From contig CAJGDZ010000082.1 of assembly GCA_904502055.1 (NCBI GenBank), forward strand, positions 1 to 7,478: a stretch of DNA of 7,478 nt, given 5' to 3'. The notes beneath the pieces were generated by a model. That model did no database searches. It saw only the letters and a list, made by a program, of their open reading frames with translations, and had not been told where the DNA came from. The DNA is from an uncultured Clostridia bacterium. Lineage in GTDB: Bacteria > Bacillota > Clostridia > Oscillospirales > CAG-272. Of this stretch, positions 1 through 6,105 are shown in pieces; position 1 is the stretch's first letter; every line of letters starts with the position of its first letter. The position numbers and the translations under genes were made by a program.

Positions 1-2
1 CA

Positions 3-23
3 AAGCTCGCCGGCCAGAAGTAA
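3..23 (+). CDS. Possible C-terminal tail of an upstream gene (partial)
   Basis: One plus-strand frame reads KLAGQK and stops at TAA (21-23). The stop lies 11 nt before a strong intrinsic terminator, which is where a gene end would be expected. Only six codons are visible, so no product can be named and the frame could be accidental. The terminator is the main support. Confidence 0.3.
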   Translation, partial: KLAGQK

Positions 24-34
24 AAAAATTATAC

Positions 35-66
35 AAACCGCCGCAAGAAATTGCGGCGGTTTTTGT
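35..66 (+). terminator. Intrinsic terminator of the upstream transcription unit
   Basis: A perfect 12-bp stem (35-46 with 51-62) closes a GAAA tetraloop and runs into a T-rich tract, interrupted by one G at 64. The GC-rich core CCGCCGC/GCGGCGG makes it strong. A-rich sequence on the 5' side means it could also work in the other direction. Confidence 0.9.
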
Positions 67-103
67 GTTTTTCCAATAATTTGAAAAAAAATCGGATCGT
101 TTC

Positions 104-132
104 TTGACGAATGATGGTGCGGGTGCTATAAT
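104..132 (+). promoter_or_regulatory. Sigma-A promoter of the EIIC-like gene
   Basis: TTGACG (-35, 104-109) and TATAAT (-10, 127-132) are separated by exactly 17 bp, and TGC directly before the -10 forms an extended -10 element. Transcription should start near 139, giving a short AT-rich leader of about 28 nt. No operator or riboswitch is apparent in it. Confidence 0.85.
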
Positions 133-166
133 AGGATAAAATATTTTAATTTTTATGGAGGAAACT

Positions 167-1279
167 ATGGGAGAATCTAAGTTTAAGGCTTTGATGAAGC
201 GTTACTTCATTGACGCTATGGGCGCGATGGCGCTTGGTCTGTTTGCTTCTCTTCTGATTGGTACCATCTTTGGTACGGTTTCTAAGTACACGGGTCTTGA
301 GTTCCTCAATACCATTGCCGGATATGCCAAGGCGGCTACCGGTATGGCAATCGGCGTGGCAATTGCCAGCCGACTCGGTGCGGATCCGCTTGTTGTATTT
401 TCGTGCGCGGCGGTTGGCGCTATGTCAAATGCGATGGGCGCTATTATGGATGGAGGTGCTATCACAGGCTGGGCAGTCACCGCGGCAACCGGTGAGGGGG
501 TGTTCTACGCCGCAGGCCCCGCGGGCGCCTTCTTTGCCGTTATCATCGCCAGCGAGATTGGTAAGCTTGTCTCCAAGAAGACCAAGGTTGACATTCTGGT
601 CACACCCGTGGTAACACTTCTTGTCGGCTTCCTGGCCAGCTGGGCACTTTGTCCTATCGTTTCCTATTTAATGTATTATCTCGGCATCTTTATCTCCACC
701 GCCACCACCTTCCAGCCACTCCCGATGGGAATTCTGGTTTCTGTGGTGATGGGCGTGATCTTGACGCTTCCCATTTCCAGCGCGGCGATCTGCGCGATGA
801 TCTTCTCGGCATCGGCATTTGAGGTGGCGCTGGCCAACGGTACAAGTGAGGGCTTTTTGCTGGCCGGTGGTGCGTGCGTGGCCGGTTGCTGTGCACAGAT
901 GGTTGGTTTTGCCGCCTCCAGCTTCCGTGAAAACGGATGGGGAGGAGTGATCTCGCAGGGAATCGGTACCTCGATGCTTCAGATGGGCAACATTTGCAAA
1001 AATCCTCGTATCTGGATTCCCCCGACGCTTGCCGCCGCCATTACCGGTCCGATCTCCACAATGATCTTCAAGCTCAAATGCCAGGGTGTTTCGGCGGGAA
1101 TGGGCACCTGCGGTCTCGTCGGCCCGATCGGTGTGATCGATGCCACCGAAAACCCCGATGCTATGATGTGGATTGGCCTTTTGCTTGTTTGCATCGTGCT
1201 TCCCGCTATTCTTTCTCTTGTTTTCAGCGAGATTCTTCGCAAGATCGGCTGGATCAAGGAAAACGATATGAAGCTGTAA
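167..1279 (+). CDS. PTS EIIC-like membrane protein (PTS_EIIC_2 / PfoR-like family)
   Basis: This is a 370-residue polytopic membrane protein resembling the sugar-translocating EIIC_2 family, whose members include the clostridial PfoR regulator of perfringolysin. Recognisable blocks are GADPLVVFS (71-79), a GPAGAFFAVIIASEIGKLVS-like block running into KTKVDILVTP (117-147), and GVSAGMGTCGLVGPIG (307-322). Hydrophobic segments fill almost the whole length, about eight to ten helices, with a short charged N-terminus and a cytoplasmic-looking tail rich in Lys and Glu. The ATG at 167 is chosen because GGAGG (157-161) lies 5 nt upstream; the in-frame ATG at 155 overlaps that ribosome binding site. 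The gene sits alone between its own promoter and terminator. No EIIA or EIIB domain is present in the protein or beside it, so it either borrows these from elsewhere or acts as a non-PTS transporter or regulator. The family is fairly sure; the substrate is unknown. Confidence 0.85.
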   Translation: MGESKFKALMKRYFIDAMGAMALGLFASLLIGTIFGTVSKYTGLEFLNTIAGYAKAATGMAIGVAIASRLGADPLVVFSCAAVGAMSNAMGAIMDGGAITGWAVTAATGEGVFYAAGPAGAFFAVIIASEIGKLVSKKTKVDILVTPVVTLLVGFLASWALCPIVSYLMYYLGIFISTATTFQPLPMGILVSVVMGVILTLPISSAAICAMIFSASAFEVALANGTSEGFLLAGGACVAGCCAQMVGFAASSFRENGWGGVISQGIGTSMLQMGNICKNPRIWIPPTLAAAITGPISTMIFKLKCQGVSAGMGTCGLVGPIGVIDATENPDAMMWIGLLLVCIVLPAILSLVFSEILRKIGWIKENDMKL

Positions 1280-1295
1280 TAAAGTATTAAGAATA

Positions 1296-1340
1296 AAATC
1301 CCCGACAAATGCGTCTTGCGTTTGACGGGGATTTTTTTTA
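1296..1340 (+). terminator. Intrinsic terminator after the EIIC-like gene
   Basis: AAATCCCCG (1296-1304) pairs with CGGGGATTT (1326-1334). After one A-A mismatch the stem continues with CAAA/TTTG and a TGC/GCG top that includes a G-T pair. A run of eight T follows at 1332-1339. It begins 16 nt after the stop codon. Confidence 0.9.
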
Positions 1341-1349
1341 CAAAACCTA

Positions 1350-1378
1350 TTGACAAGGAGAATGGTTTTGTGTATAAT
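1350..1378 (+). promoter_or_regulatory. Consensus sigma-A promoter of the GntR-ABC operon
   Basis: TTGACA (1350-1355) and TATAAT (1373-1378) match the consensus perfectly with a 17-bp spacer. Transcription should begin near 1385. Such a strong promoter would need tight repression, and the palindrome that starts at the last base of the -10 box supplies a site for it. Confidence 0.92.
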
Positions 1379-1410
1379 CTAACTGTACTAGTTCGCATAG
1401 TACAGTTAGA
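1378..1410 (+). promoter_or_regulatory. Probable operator for the GntR/YtrA-type repressor
   Basis: Two 13-bp arms, TCTAACTGTACTA (1378-1390) and TAGTACAGTTAGA (1398-1410), are perfect inverted repeats separated by 7 bp. The left arm shares its first base with the -10 box and covers the expected start site, so a bound dimer would block the polymerase. The expected transcript would begin inside the left arm and could not form the full hairpin, which favours a DNA operator over an RNA structure. From family knowledge, TGTACTA/TAGTACA-like arms fit YtrA-type sites. Assigning the adjacent repressor as the binder is inference. Confidence 0.8.
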
Positions 1411-1425
1411 ACAGGAGGACAACAG

Positions 1426-1800
1426 ATGTTAGCAATCGATAAAATGTCGCGCAAGCCGATCTACGAGCAGCTGATCGAGGGGCTTGAACGCGAGATCGTG
1501 ACCGGGCTTCTCGGGCCGCAGGCACAGTTGCCGTCCATACGTGAGCTTTCAAGCGTTCTCGGGGTAAACCCCAACACCGTGCAAAAGGCTCTTGGTGAAT
1601 TGGATAAGCTGGGCATCATCATCTCTGCACCGGGCAGAGGCATGTTTGTGGCGGAGGATGCATCGGAAAAAATACGTGCCCGTATGTTCTTTAAGATCAC
1701 CGAGATAAGGGAGCTTGCCGCCGAGCTTGCCAAGGCGGGCGTTGATGAGCAGGCGGTGCTTGCGGCGGTGCACGAGGCCTATCTGGGCTCAAATTCATAG
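1426..1800 (+). CDS. GntR-family transcriptional regulator, YtrA subfamily
   Basis: This 124-residue DNA-binding protein probably represses its own operon. An N-terminal winged helix-turn-helix of the GntR type spans about residues 8-76, with LPSIRELS (35-42), the recognition region VNPNTVQKAL (47-56) and the wing GRGMFV (70-75). The remaining 48 or so residues are a short helical tail, too small for the ligand-binding domains of the FadR or HutC subfamilies. That size is typical of YtrA-type regulators, which sit with ABC transporters and respond to cell-envelope stress or antibiotics. The start has AGGAGG (1413-1418) 7 nt upstream. It is the first gene of a three-gene operon; the ATPase begins 16 nt after its stop. 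The inducer cannot be read from the sequence. Confidence 0.93.
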   Translation: MLAIDKMSRKPIYEQLIEGLEREIVTGLLGPQAQLPSIRELSSVLGVNPNTVQKALGELDKLGIIISAPGRGMFVAEDASEKIRARMFFKITEIRELAAELAKAGVDEQAVLAAVHEAYLGSNS

Positions 1801-1816
1801 AAAGAGGGAGATTCGT

Positions 1817-2716
1817 ATGATCTGTGCTGAAAATTTAACCATGAAATTTGACGATTTTTCCGCCTTGGATAATCTGAACTGTAAGATTCCGAACGGTTGT
1901 ATATACGGGCTTGTCGGAAGCAACGGTGCGGGAAAATCCACATTTTTGCGTCTTATCAGCGGTATCTATCGTCCGACAAGCGGAAGCATCCGCTTTGACG
2001 GTGAGGAGGTTTATGAAAATCCGAGCGTAAAAGGTAAGATCGTTTTTGTTCCTGACGAGCTGTACTTTTTGCCGCAGGCAAATCTGATGCGTATGGCAAC
2101 GCTTTATAAATCGATATACGAAAACTTCAGCTTTGAGCGTTTCCACAACCTCACCAAAACCTTTGGTCTGAGCGAGACCGCTAACATTGGCACCTTTTCT
2201 AAGGGCATGAAGCGGCAGGCTAGTACCATTCTTGCGCTTTCCGCGATGCCCGAATATCTGTTTTTCGACGAGACCTTTGACGGGCTTGACCCCGTGATGC
2301 GAAACCTCGTCAAGCAGGTGATCTACAACGATGTTATGGAACGGAATACCACCACCATCATCACCTCGCACTCGCTTCGCGAGCTTGAGGATACCTGCGA
2401 CCAGCTTGCACTTTTGCACAAGGGCGGCATTGTGTTTGAGAGTGACATTCAAAACCTCAAGACTCAGCTCTTTAAGGTGCAGGTGGCGTTTGACGGTGAG
2501 TTTGATCGAAGCCGCTTTGCCTCGGTCGAGATCCTGAATTATACACAAATGGGCTCGGTGGCTACCTTTATCGCCAGAGGTGAAAGGGAAGGCGTCGTTT
2601 CGCAGATCCGTGAGATGAACCCCGTTCTTCTGGACGTACTGCCGCTCAACCTGGAAGAGGTGTTTGTTTACGAAATGGAGGCGCTCGGTTACGCCTTCGG
2701 TGAAATTTTGATGTAA
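1817..2716 (+). CDS. ABC transporter ATP-binding protein (YtrB-like)
   Basis: This 299-residue cytoplasmic ATPase should power the permease encoded next. It shows Walker A GSNGAGKST (34-42), a signature motif of the form FSKGMKRQ (127-134), Walker B YLFFDE (147-152) with the catalytic Glu152, a D-loop GLD (156-158) and the H-loop His185 in TSH. The residues after the usual Q-loop beta-strand read VFVPDELYF (76-84), so Asp80 sits where most ABC ATPases have Gln. About 100 C-terminal residues lie beyond the H-loop, as in many drug and lantibiotic exporters of this class. The ATG at 1817 is chosen because a GAGGGAG ribosome binding site (1804-1810) precedes it and Walker A then falls at the normal distance; longer in-frame starts lie inside the GntR gene. 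Its TAA overlaps the ribosome binding site of the permease gene, which suggests coupled translation. Confidence 0.93.
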   Translation: MICAENLTMKFDDFSALDNLNCKIPNGCIYGLVGSNGAGKSTFLRLISGIYRPTSGSIRFDGEEVYENPSVKGKIVFVPDELYFLPQANLMRMATLYKSIYENFSFERFHNLTKTFGLSETANIGTFSKGMKRQASTILALSAMPEYLFFDETFDGLDPVMRNLVKQVIYNDVMERNTTTIITSHSLRELEDTCDQLALLHKGGIVFESDIQNLKTQLFKVQVAFDGEFDRSRFASVEILNYTQMGSVATFIARGEREGVVSQIREMNPVLLDVLPLNLEEVFVYEMEALGYAFGEILM

Positions 2717-2728
2717 GGAGGGGTGAAT

Positions 2729-4900
2729 ATGAAGAAAATTTTTTCCGTAAAGCTTTATATCGAGGGACTTAAGCGCATCAAGCTGGCGGGGATCGCCGCG
2801 GCCATTGCGGTCATTCTTCTGAATGCACTTCTTCCCTTGATTGAGATCGTGAACGACCATAGAAGATACGATATCACCGGCGTGATCGGTCATTCGGTCA
2901 ACTCGGTCGAGCCGTATGAATTCCTGCCGTTTGGCTTGTTGATGCTGGCGTTTGGTGCCATCTTTGCCTATTCTATGTTTTCTTTCCTGAATGAAAGAAA
3001 CCGTTCGGATTTCTTCCACGCAATACCGCATAAGCGTATTTGTGTATATCTGAGCTTTGTCTCGGCCATTTTCACGTGGATCTTTGCCATTCTTGCCGTC
3101 AGCACGGGACTCAACGCCATACTGTATAGCTTTTCCCAATATCACTCGGTGAATTTGTCCGTCGTTCTGGTAACGCCACTTGTGATGCTGGTCGCCTCAA
3201 CGATGGTGGCCGCCTTTATGACGTTGGCCATGACCCTGACGGGAACGGTGATCTCAAACGTCCTGATCTTTGTCCTTGTTCTTTTGTTCGGACGTACGGT
3301 CGGTCAGATCTTTGTTACCGCTCTGCGTGAGCTTGCACCGATCGTAAAGTACGGCGACAGCTTTTTGAATTATCTGGAGCTTGAATTTTCGCTGCCGTTT
3401 CAGCTGTTGACGGGAGAAGGGTTTGATAATGCACCCTTAGTCATTTATACCGCAGTTGTTACCTTGCTTATTTTTGCGGTGGGCGCGCTTTGCTACATGA
3501 GAAGACGAAGTGAGACCGCCACGAAAAGCGCTCCAAGCCGCTTTTTGCAGCACGTTTACCGAACCGCGATCAGCCTTCCGTTTTTCCTTTTTATCGTGCT
3601 TACGGCAATCACCGACGGGCTGGATTTGTCGACGCAGCTTGCGCTTCTTGTGGTCGCGCTTTTGGTCTATTGCCTGTTTGAGCTGATGACCACCAAAAAG
3701 ATCAAATCGCTTGTAAAGGCACTTCCGATGATGGTCATTCCCATCCTGCTTTCGGGCATCTTTACCGGGGCAGTCTATCTTTCGAGAAATGCGGTTTTGA
3801 ACCAAGTTCCGTCGCTTGACGAGGTCGAGTCCATCGGCAAACAGGAGTCGATCAGCTATAATCCTACCTACCGTGAGCTTCGTACCAACGATACGTTTAT
3901 CAGCTCCGATGAGGCAAAAGAACTTGTGCTGAAGGCTCTGGAGAGAAACGTTGAGCAGATCCGAAAATACGGAAATACAAGGGGCTGGGTGGTCGTTGAC
4001 GAAAACGGAAATATGAAGGAGGAGATCTACACAAGAGAAATTCTGAAGATCCGTCTGACAAACGGTAGAACGATTGGACGGTATCTTTCTCTTACCGAGA
4101 CAGAATATGAGACGCTGATGTCGTTGTTCCTTGAATCGGAGGATTATCTGGAGTCCTACCTGGATCTTCCCACAAGCCGTGAGATCGATGCAATCAGTGT
4201 GGGTGGCGGAGATTTTGACGAGAGCGATATCAAGCGCCTGTGGGCAAGCTTTGTGCAGGAATTTGATGCACTCAGCCGCACGGAAAAGCTTGATTATGTA
4301 GAAAAAAGCTACCGAAGCGAAGAAGTGGCAAGGCTTTTTGTGGGCGGCACCTATCGCCTGAAGGCCTTTAGCTCCAATTATCCCATTTCCTACGAATATA
4401 TGCCGCGGACCTCGCAGATGTATCTGGAAATGGCGGCGAAGGCAGGCGTTATCCAACAGGATATGAAGACGCTGGAAATGATGATCGATGTGCTTTCGAG
4501 CGAAACCATAACCGAGAACGTGGAGAATCATTTTTCCATCACCGTTACGCCGCTCTCAGGCGTATATGCGGGCAAGCAATATTTTGTGGAAAGCACAAAA
4601 AGTGAGGCCGAGATCCCAAGGGAGAAGGCTGTTGAGATGCTTGAATTTTTAACTGAGCACGGTGAATTTTCCTACGATCCCGACGAGACGCTCGTCCGCT
4701 TCAACATTCAGCTTTATGACCTGATCCTTTTGGATCTCAATCCGGATTACAATGTATATTATTCGTATGAAAGTAGCTTTTCGTACAGCAGTCCCTCGGT
4801 CGAATCGAGCGAGGTTATGTATGCCCAAATCATTCTTTCTCTTGAAGAGGCGGAATGGGCGGCATTTTGGGAACTGATCGCTCCTTATTGCTATCAATAA
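2729..4900 (+). CDS. ABC transporter permease with large C-terminal extracytoplasmic domain
   Basis: This 723-residue protein is the probable membrane partner of the preceding ATPase. About nine hydrophobic segments are visible, near residues 19-41, 64-87, 104-131, 146-170, 173-195, 237-257, 280-296, 303-320 and 332-352. The charged loop FLNERNRSDFFHAIPHKR (86-103) resembles the cytoplasmic loop of YtrC/YtrD-like and related clostridial permeases. By the positive-inside rule the N-terminus, this loop, the RRR segment (258-278) and TTKKIKSLVK (321-330) are cytoplasmic, which places residues 353-723 outside. That region is soluble, acidic, and rich in Tyr and Ser near its end, with no closing helix. 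The ATG at 2729 follows AAGGAGG (2715-2721) at 7 nt; the GTG at 2723 would overlap that site. Bacillus YtrC and YtrD are much shorter proteins, as far as I recall. The substrate is unknown; envelope defence is inferred from the operon. Confidence 0.85.
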   Translation: MKKIFSVKLYIEGLKRIKLAGIAAAIAVILLNALLPLIEIVNDHRRYDITGVIGHSVNSVEPYEFLPFGLLMLAFGAIFAYSMFSFLNERNRSDFFHAIPHKRICVYLSFVSAIFTWIFAILAVSTGLNAILYSFSQYHSVNLSVVLVTPLVMLVASTMVAAFMTLAMTLTGTVISNVLIFVLVLLFGRTVGQIFVTALRELAPIVKYGDSFLNYLELEFSLPFQLLTGEGFDNAPLVIYTAVVTLLIFAVGALCYMRRRSETATKSAPSRFLQHVYRTAISLPFFLFIVLTAITDGLDLSTQLALLVVALLVYCLFELMTTKKIKSLVKALPMMVIPILLSGIFTGAVYLSRNAVLNQVPSLDEVESIGKQESISYNPTYRELRTNDTFISSDEAKELVLKALERNVEQIRKYGNTRGWVVVDENGNMKEEIYTREILKIRLTNGRTIGRYLSLTETEYETLMSLFLESEDYLESYLDLPTSREIDAISVGGGDFDESDIKRLWASFVQEFDALSRTEKLDYVEKSYRSEEVARLFVGGTYRLKAFSSNYPISYEYMPRTSQMYLEMAAKAGVIQQDMKTLEMMIDVLSSETITENVENHFSITVTPLSGVYAGKQYFVESTKSEAEIPREKAVEMLEFLTEHGEFSYDPDETLVRFNIQLYDLILLDLNPDYNVYYSYESSFSYSSPSVESSEVMYAQIILSLEEAEWAAFWELIAPYCYQ

Positions 4901-4904
4901 ATTC

Positions 4905-4936
4905 AAAGCCCACGCGGAAAACGCGTGGGCTTTTTC
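4905..4936 (+). terminator. Intrinsic terminator of the GntR-ABC operon
   Basis: A perfect 12-bp stem AAAGCCCACGCG/CGCGTGGGCTTT (4905-4916 with 4922-4933) closes a GAAAA loop and ends in five T (4931-4935). It starts 4 nt after the permease stop codon, so it ends the operon cleanly. Confidence 0.92.
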
Positions 4937-4963
4937 GCAAAAGACGAATCGACAGAATATACT
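4935..4963 (+). promoter_or_regulatory. Weak candidate promoter of the ZIP transporter gene
   Basis: TATACT (4958-4963) is a good -10 box. The best -35 at 17 bp is TCGCAA (4935-4940), which matches only three of six consensus bases and abuts the terminator. Some promoter is expected between the terminator and 4997, and this is the best match seen; it may need an activator. Confidence 0.4.
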
Positions 4964-4996
4964 AAAAAAGGACAACGATTTGTGTGGAGATGAATC

Positions 4997-5779
4997 ATGA
5001 ATTTTGAGGTATATTTTGGGGTTTTACTTCCGTTTTTAGGAACGGCGATCGGGGCTTCCTTGGTGTTTTTTATGAGGGACACTCTCAAAAGGGGTGTGCA
5101 GAGAGCCTTCAGCGGCTTTGCGGCGGGCGTTATGGTGGCGGCCTCGGTCTGGAGCCTGCTGCTGCCTGCCATCGAGGCGGCAAGTCCGATGGGCTTTTGG
5201 GCGTTCGTGCCGGCAGTGGTCGGCTTATGGCTTGGTGTTCTGTTTCTGTTGGCGTTGGATCATCTGGTGCCGCACCTTAACCGAAGTCACTGCGAGTCCG
5301 AGGGGCTTCGCTCCCATCTTGGCAGGCGCACCAAAATGGTGCTGGCGGTGACGCTTCACAACATTCCCGAGGGAATGGCGGTGGGGGCGGCCTATGCTGC
5401 CTGCCTTATCGGGACGGGGGAGAGGCATACCGTGGGTGCGTTTGTGCTTGCACTGGGCATTGCCATCCAAAACCTTCCCGAGGGGGCGATCATTTCGATG
5501 CCGCTTCGCGCAGAGGGAGTGAAGCGAGGCCGTTCCTTTTGGGACGGCGTGCTTTCGGGCGCGGTGGAGCCGCTTTTTGCGATCCTGACTGTTCTGTTGT
5601 CGGGGCTGATTGTGCCGCTTCTTCCATATTTTCTCAGCTTTGCGGCAGGAGCCATGCTGTACGTTGTGGTGGAGGAGCTGATCGCCGATGCGGTGTCGGG
5701 CGACGACGGCGACACGGGCACGGTGTTTTTTGCACTCGGCTTTAGCCTGATGATGCTACTGGATGTGGCGCTGGGATAA
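4997..5779 (+). CDS. ZIP-family divalent metal transporter (GufA/ZupT-like)
   Basis: This 260-residue inner-membrane protein belongs to the ZIP family, which brings Zn2+ and sometimes Fe2+ or Mn2+ into the cytoplasm. The two metal-site helices are intact: HNIPEG (121-126) and QNLPEG (158-163), with further acidic residues EP (191-192) and VVEEL (224-228) in later helices. About eight membrane segments are visible. The loop around residues 94-108 contains His and Cys (RSHCE), as is common in the variable loop between helices 3 and 4. The length is normal. The start at 4997 has GGAG (4986-4989) 7 nt upstream; an ATG at 4990 is out of frame and closes at once. It appears to be a single-gene unit, but no terminator lies between its stop and the T-box promoter 16 nt on. 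Metal specificity cannot be decided from the sequence. Confidence 0.93.
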   Translation: MNFEVYFGVLLPFLGTAIGASLVFFMRDTLKRGVQRAFSGFAAGVMVAASVWSLLLPAIEAASPMGFWAFVPAVVGLWLGVLFLLALDHLVPHLNRSHCESEGLRSHLGRRTKMVLAVTLHNIPEGMAVGAAYAACLIGTGERHTVGAFVLALGIAIQNLPEGAIISMPLRAEGVKRGRSFWDGVLSGAVEPLFAILTVLLSGLIVPLLPYFLSFAAGAMLYVVVEELIADAVSGDDGDTGTVFFALGFSLMMLLDVALG

Positions 5780-5780
5780 A

Positions 5781-5812
5781 AAACAAAAAAACGCTTGACA
5801 AACAAAAAAACG
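5781..5812 (+). repeat. 13-bp direct repeat around the -35 box
   Basis: AAACAAAAAAACG occurs at 5781-5793 and again at 5800-5812, a 19-bp period, with the -35 hexamer between the copies. The upstream copy may act as an A-rich UP element. The repeat may be chance in AT-rich DNA. Confidence 0.5.
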
Positions 5813-5823
5813 TGTGATATAAT
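5795..5823 (+). promoter_or_regulatory. Consensus sigma-A promoter of the T-box/trpB unit
   Basis: TTGACA (5795-5800) and TATAAT (5818-5823) are perfect, the spacer is 17 bp, and TGA before the -10 gives an extended -10. Transcription should start near 5830. A strong constitutive promoter is the normal partner of an attenuating leader such as the T-box that follows. Confidence 0.93.
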
Positions 5824-6034
5824 ACGTTCATATAGGAAACCTGTGATTAAGAGGAGTAGCCGAAGGGGACGGTTTCAGAGAGTTGCCGCTTGGTGCAAGG
5901 CAATACCGAAGCGTCGGTGAATGGACTTATGAGGGCGGCCGAAAGCCTTGTGCGAGTAGTAGCCGACGGGGGCCACCGTTACACGGCAAGCATATCACGC
6001 GTATGCAGAAAGAGGAATGCCTTGGCATTCAAAA

Positions 6035-6066
6035 CGGGTGGCACCGCGAAACCGGATTTCGTCCCG
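6035..6066 (+). promoter_or_regulatory. T-box antiterminator helix
   Basis: CGGG (6035-6038) pairs with CCCG (6063-6066), and GCGAAA (6046-6051) with TTTCGT (6057-6062, one G-T pair). The 7-nt bulge TGGCACC is left to bind the tRNA acceptor end. The 3' strand contains the conserved TTCGTCCC. It shares 6063-6066 with the terminator stem, so the two are mutually exclusive. Confidence 0.93.
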
Positions 6067-6095
6067 AGTATCAACGATACTCGGGTTTTTATTTT
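6063..6095 (+). terminator. Regulated terminator of the T-box leader
   Basis: A perfect 10-bp stem CCCGAGTATC/GATACTCGGG (6063-6072 with 6076-6085), with a 3-nt loop, is followed by a T tract broken by one A (6086-6095). It forms when charged tRNA-Trp is bound or no tRNA is bound. It may also end transcripts that enter from the ZIP gene. Confidence 0.95.
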
Positions 6096-6105
6096 GGAGG
6101 CAACC

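Larger units (their letters stand above)
5830..6095 (+). promoter_or_regulatory. T-box leader (riboswitch) responding to tRNA-Trp
   Basis: This untranslated leader senses uncharged tRNA and controls whether transcription reaches trpB. Stem I has the conserved GAGGAGTAG on its 5' side, the AGAGAG element (5878-5882 region), a TTGCC/GGCAA apical stem (5883-5887 with 5899-5903) with a TTGGTGCAA loop, and CCGA/TCGG below. The specifier loop reads GAA-TGG-AC, so the specifier is UGG (5922-5924), the tryptophan codon. A stem II (5932-5936 with 5945-5949), the AGTAG linker and a hairpin or pseudoknot around ACGG/CCGT (5966-5979) follow. Next come a stem III (6015-6021 with 6024-6030) and the T-box sequence CGGGTGGCACCGCG (6035-6048). 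Its UGGC bulge would pair with a GCCA tRNA end, matching the G discriminator of bacterial tRNA-Trp. Specifier, bulge and downstream gene all agree. It fills the gap between the ZIP gene and trpB. Confidence 0.96.

Noticed and set aside
155..166. Earlier ATG start for the EIIC-like protein
   Set aside because: This ATG overlaps the GGAGG at 157-161, which is correctly spaced for the ATG at 167.
1715..1816. N-terminal extension of the ATPase to an ATG inside the GntR gene
   Set aside because: The extra 34 residues are Arg-rich shadow sequence overlapping GntR; the ATG at 1817 has its own ribosome binding site and fits the family N-terminus.
2723..2728. GTG start of the permease
   Set aside because: It overlaps the AAGGAGGGG ribosome binding site; the ATG at 2729 is properly spaced.
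1835..3145. Long minus-strand open frame (436 codons) opposite the ATPase and permease genes
   Set aside because: It lies antisense to two genes with clear motifs, has no ribosome binding site that I could see, and its translation looks like low-complexity shadow sequence.
3437..4531. Minus-strand open frame (364 codons) opposite the permease
   Set aside because: Antisense shadow, with no recognisable motif and no promoter or ribosome binding site noticed at its start.
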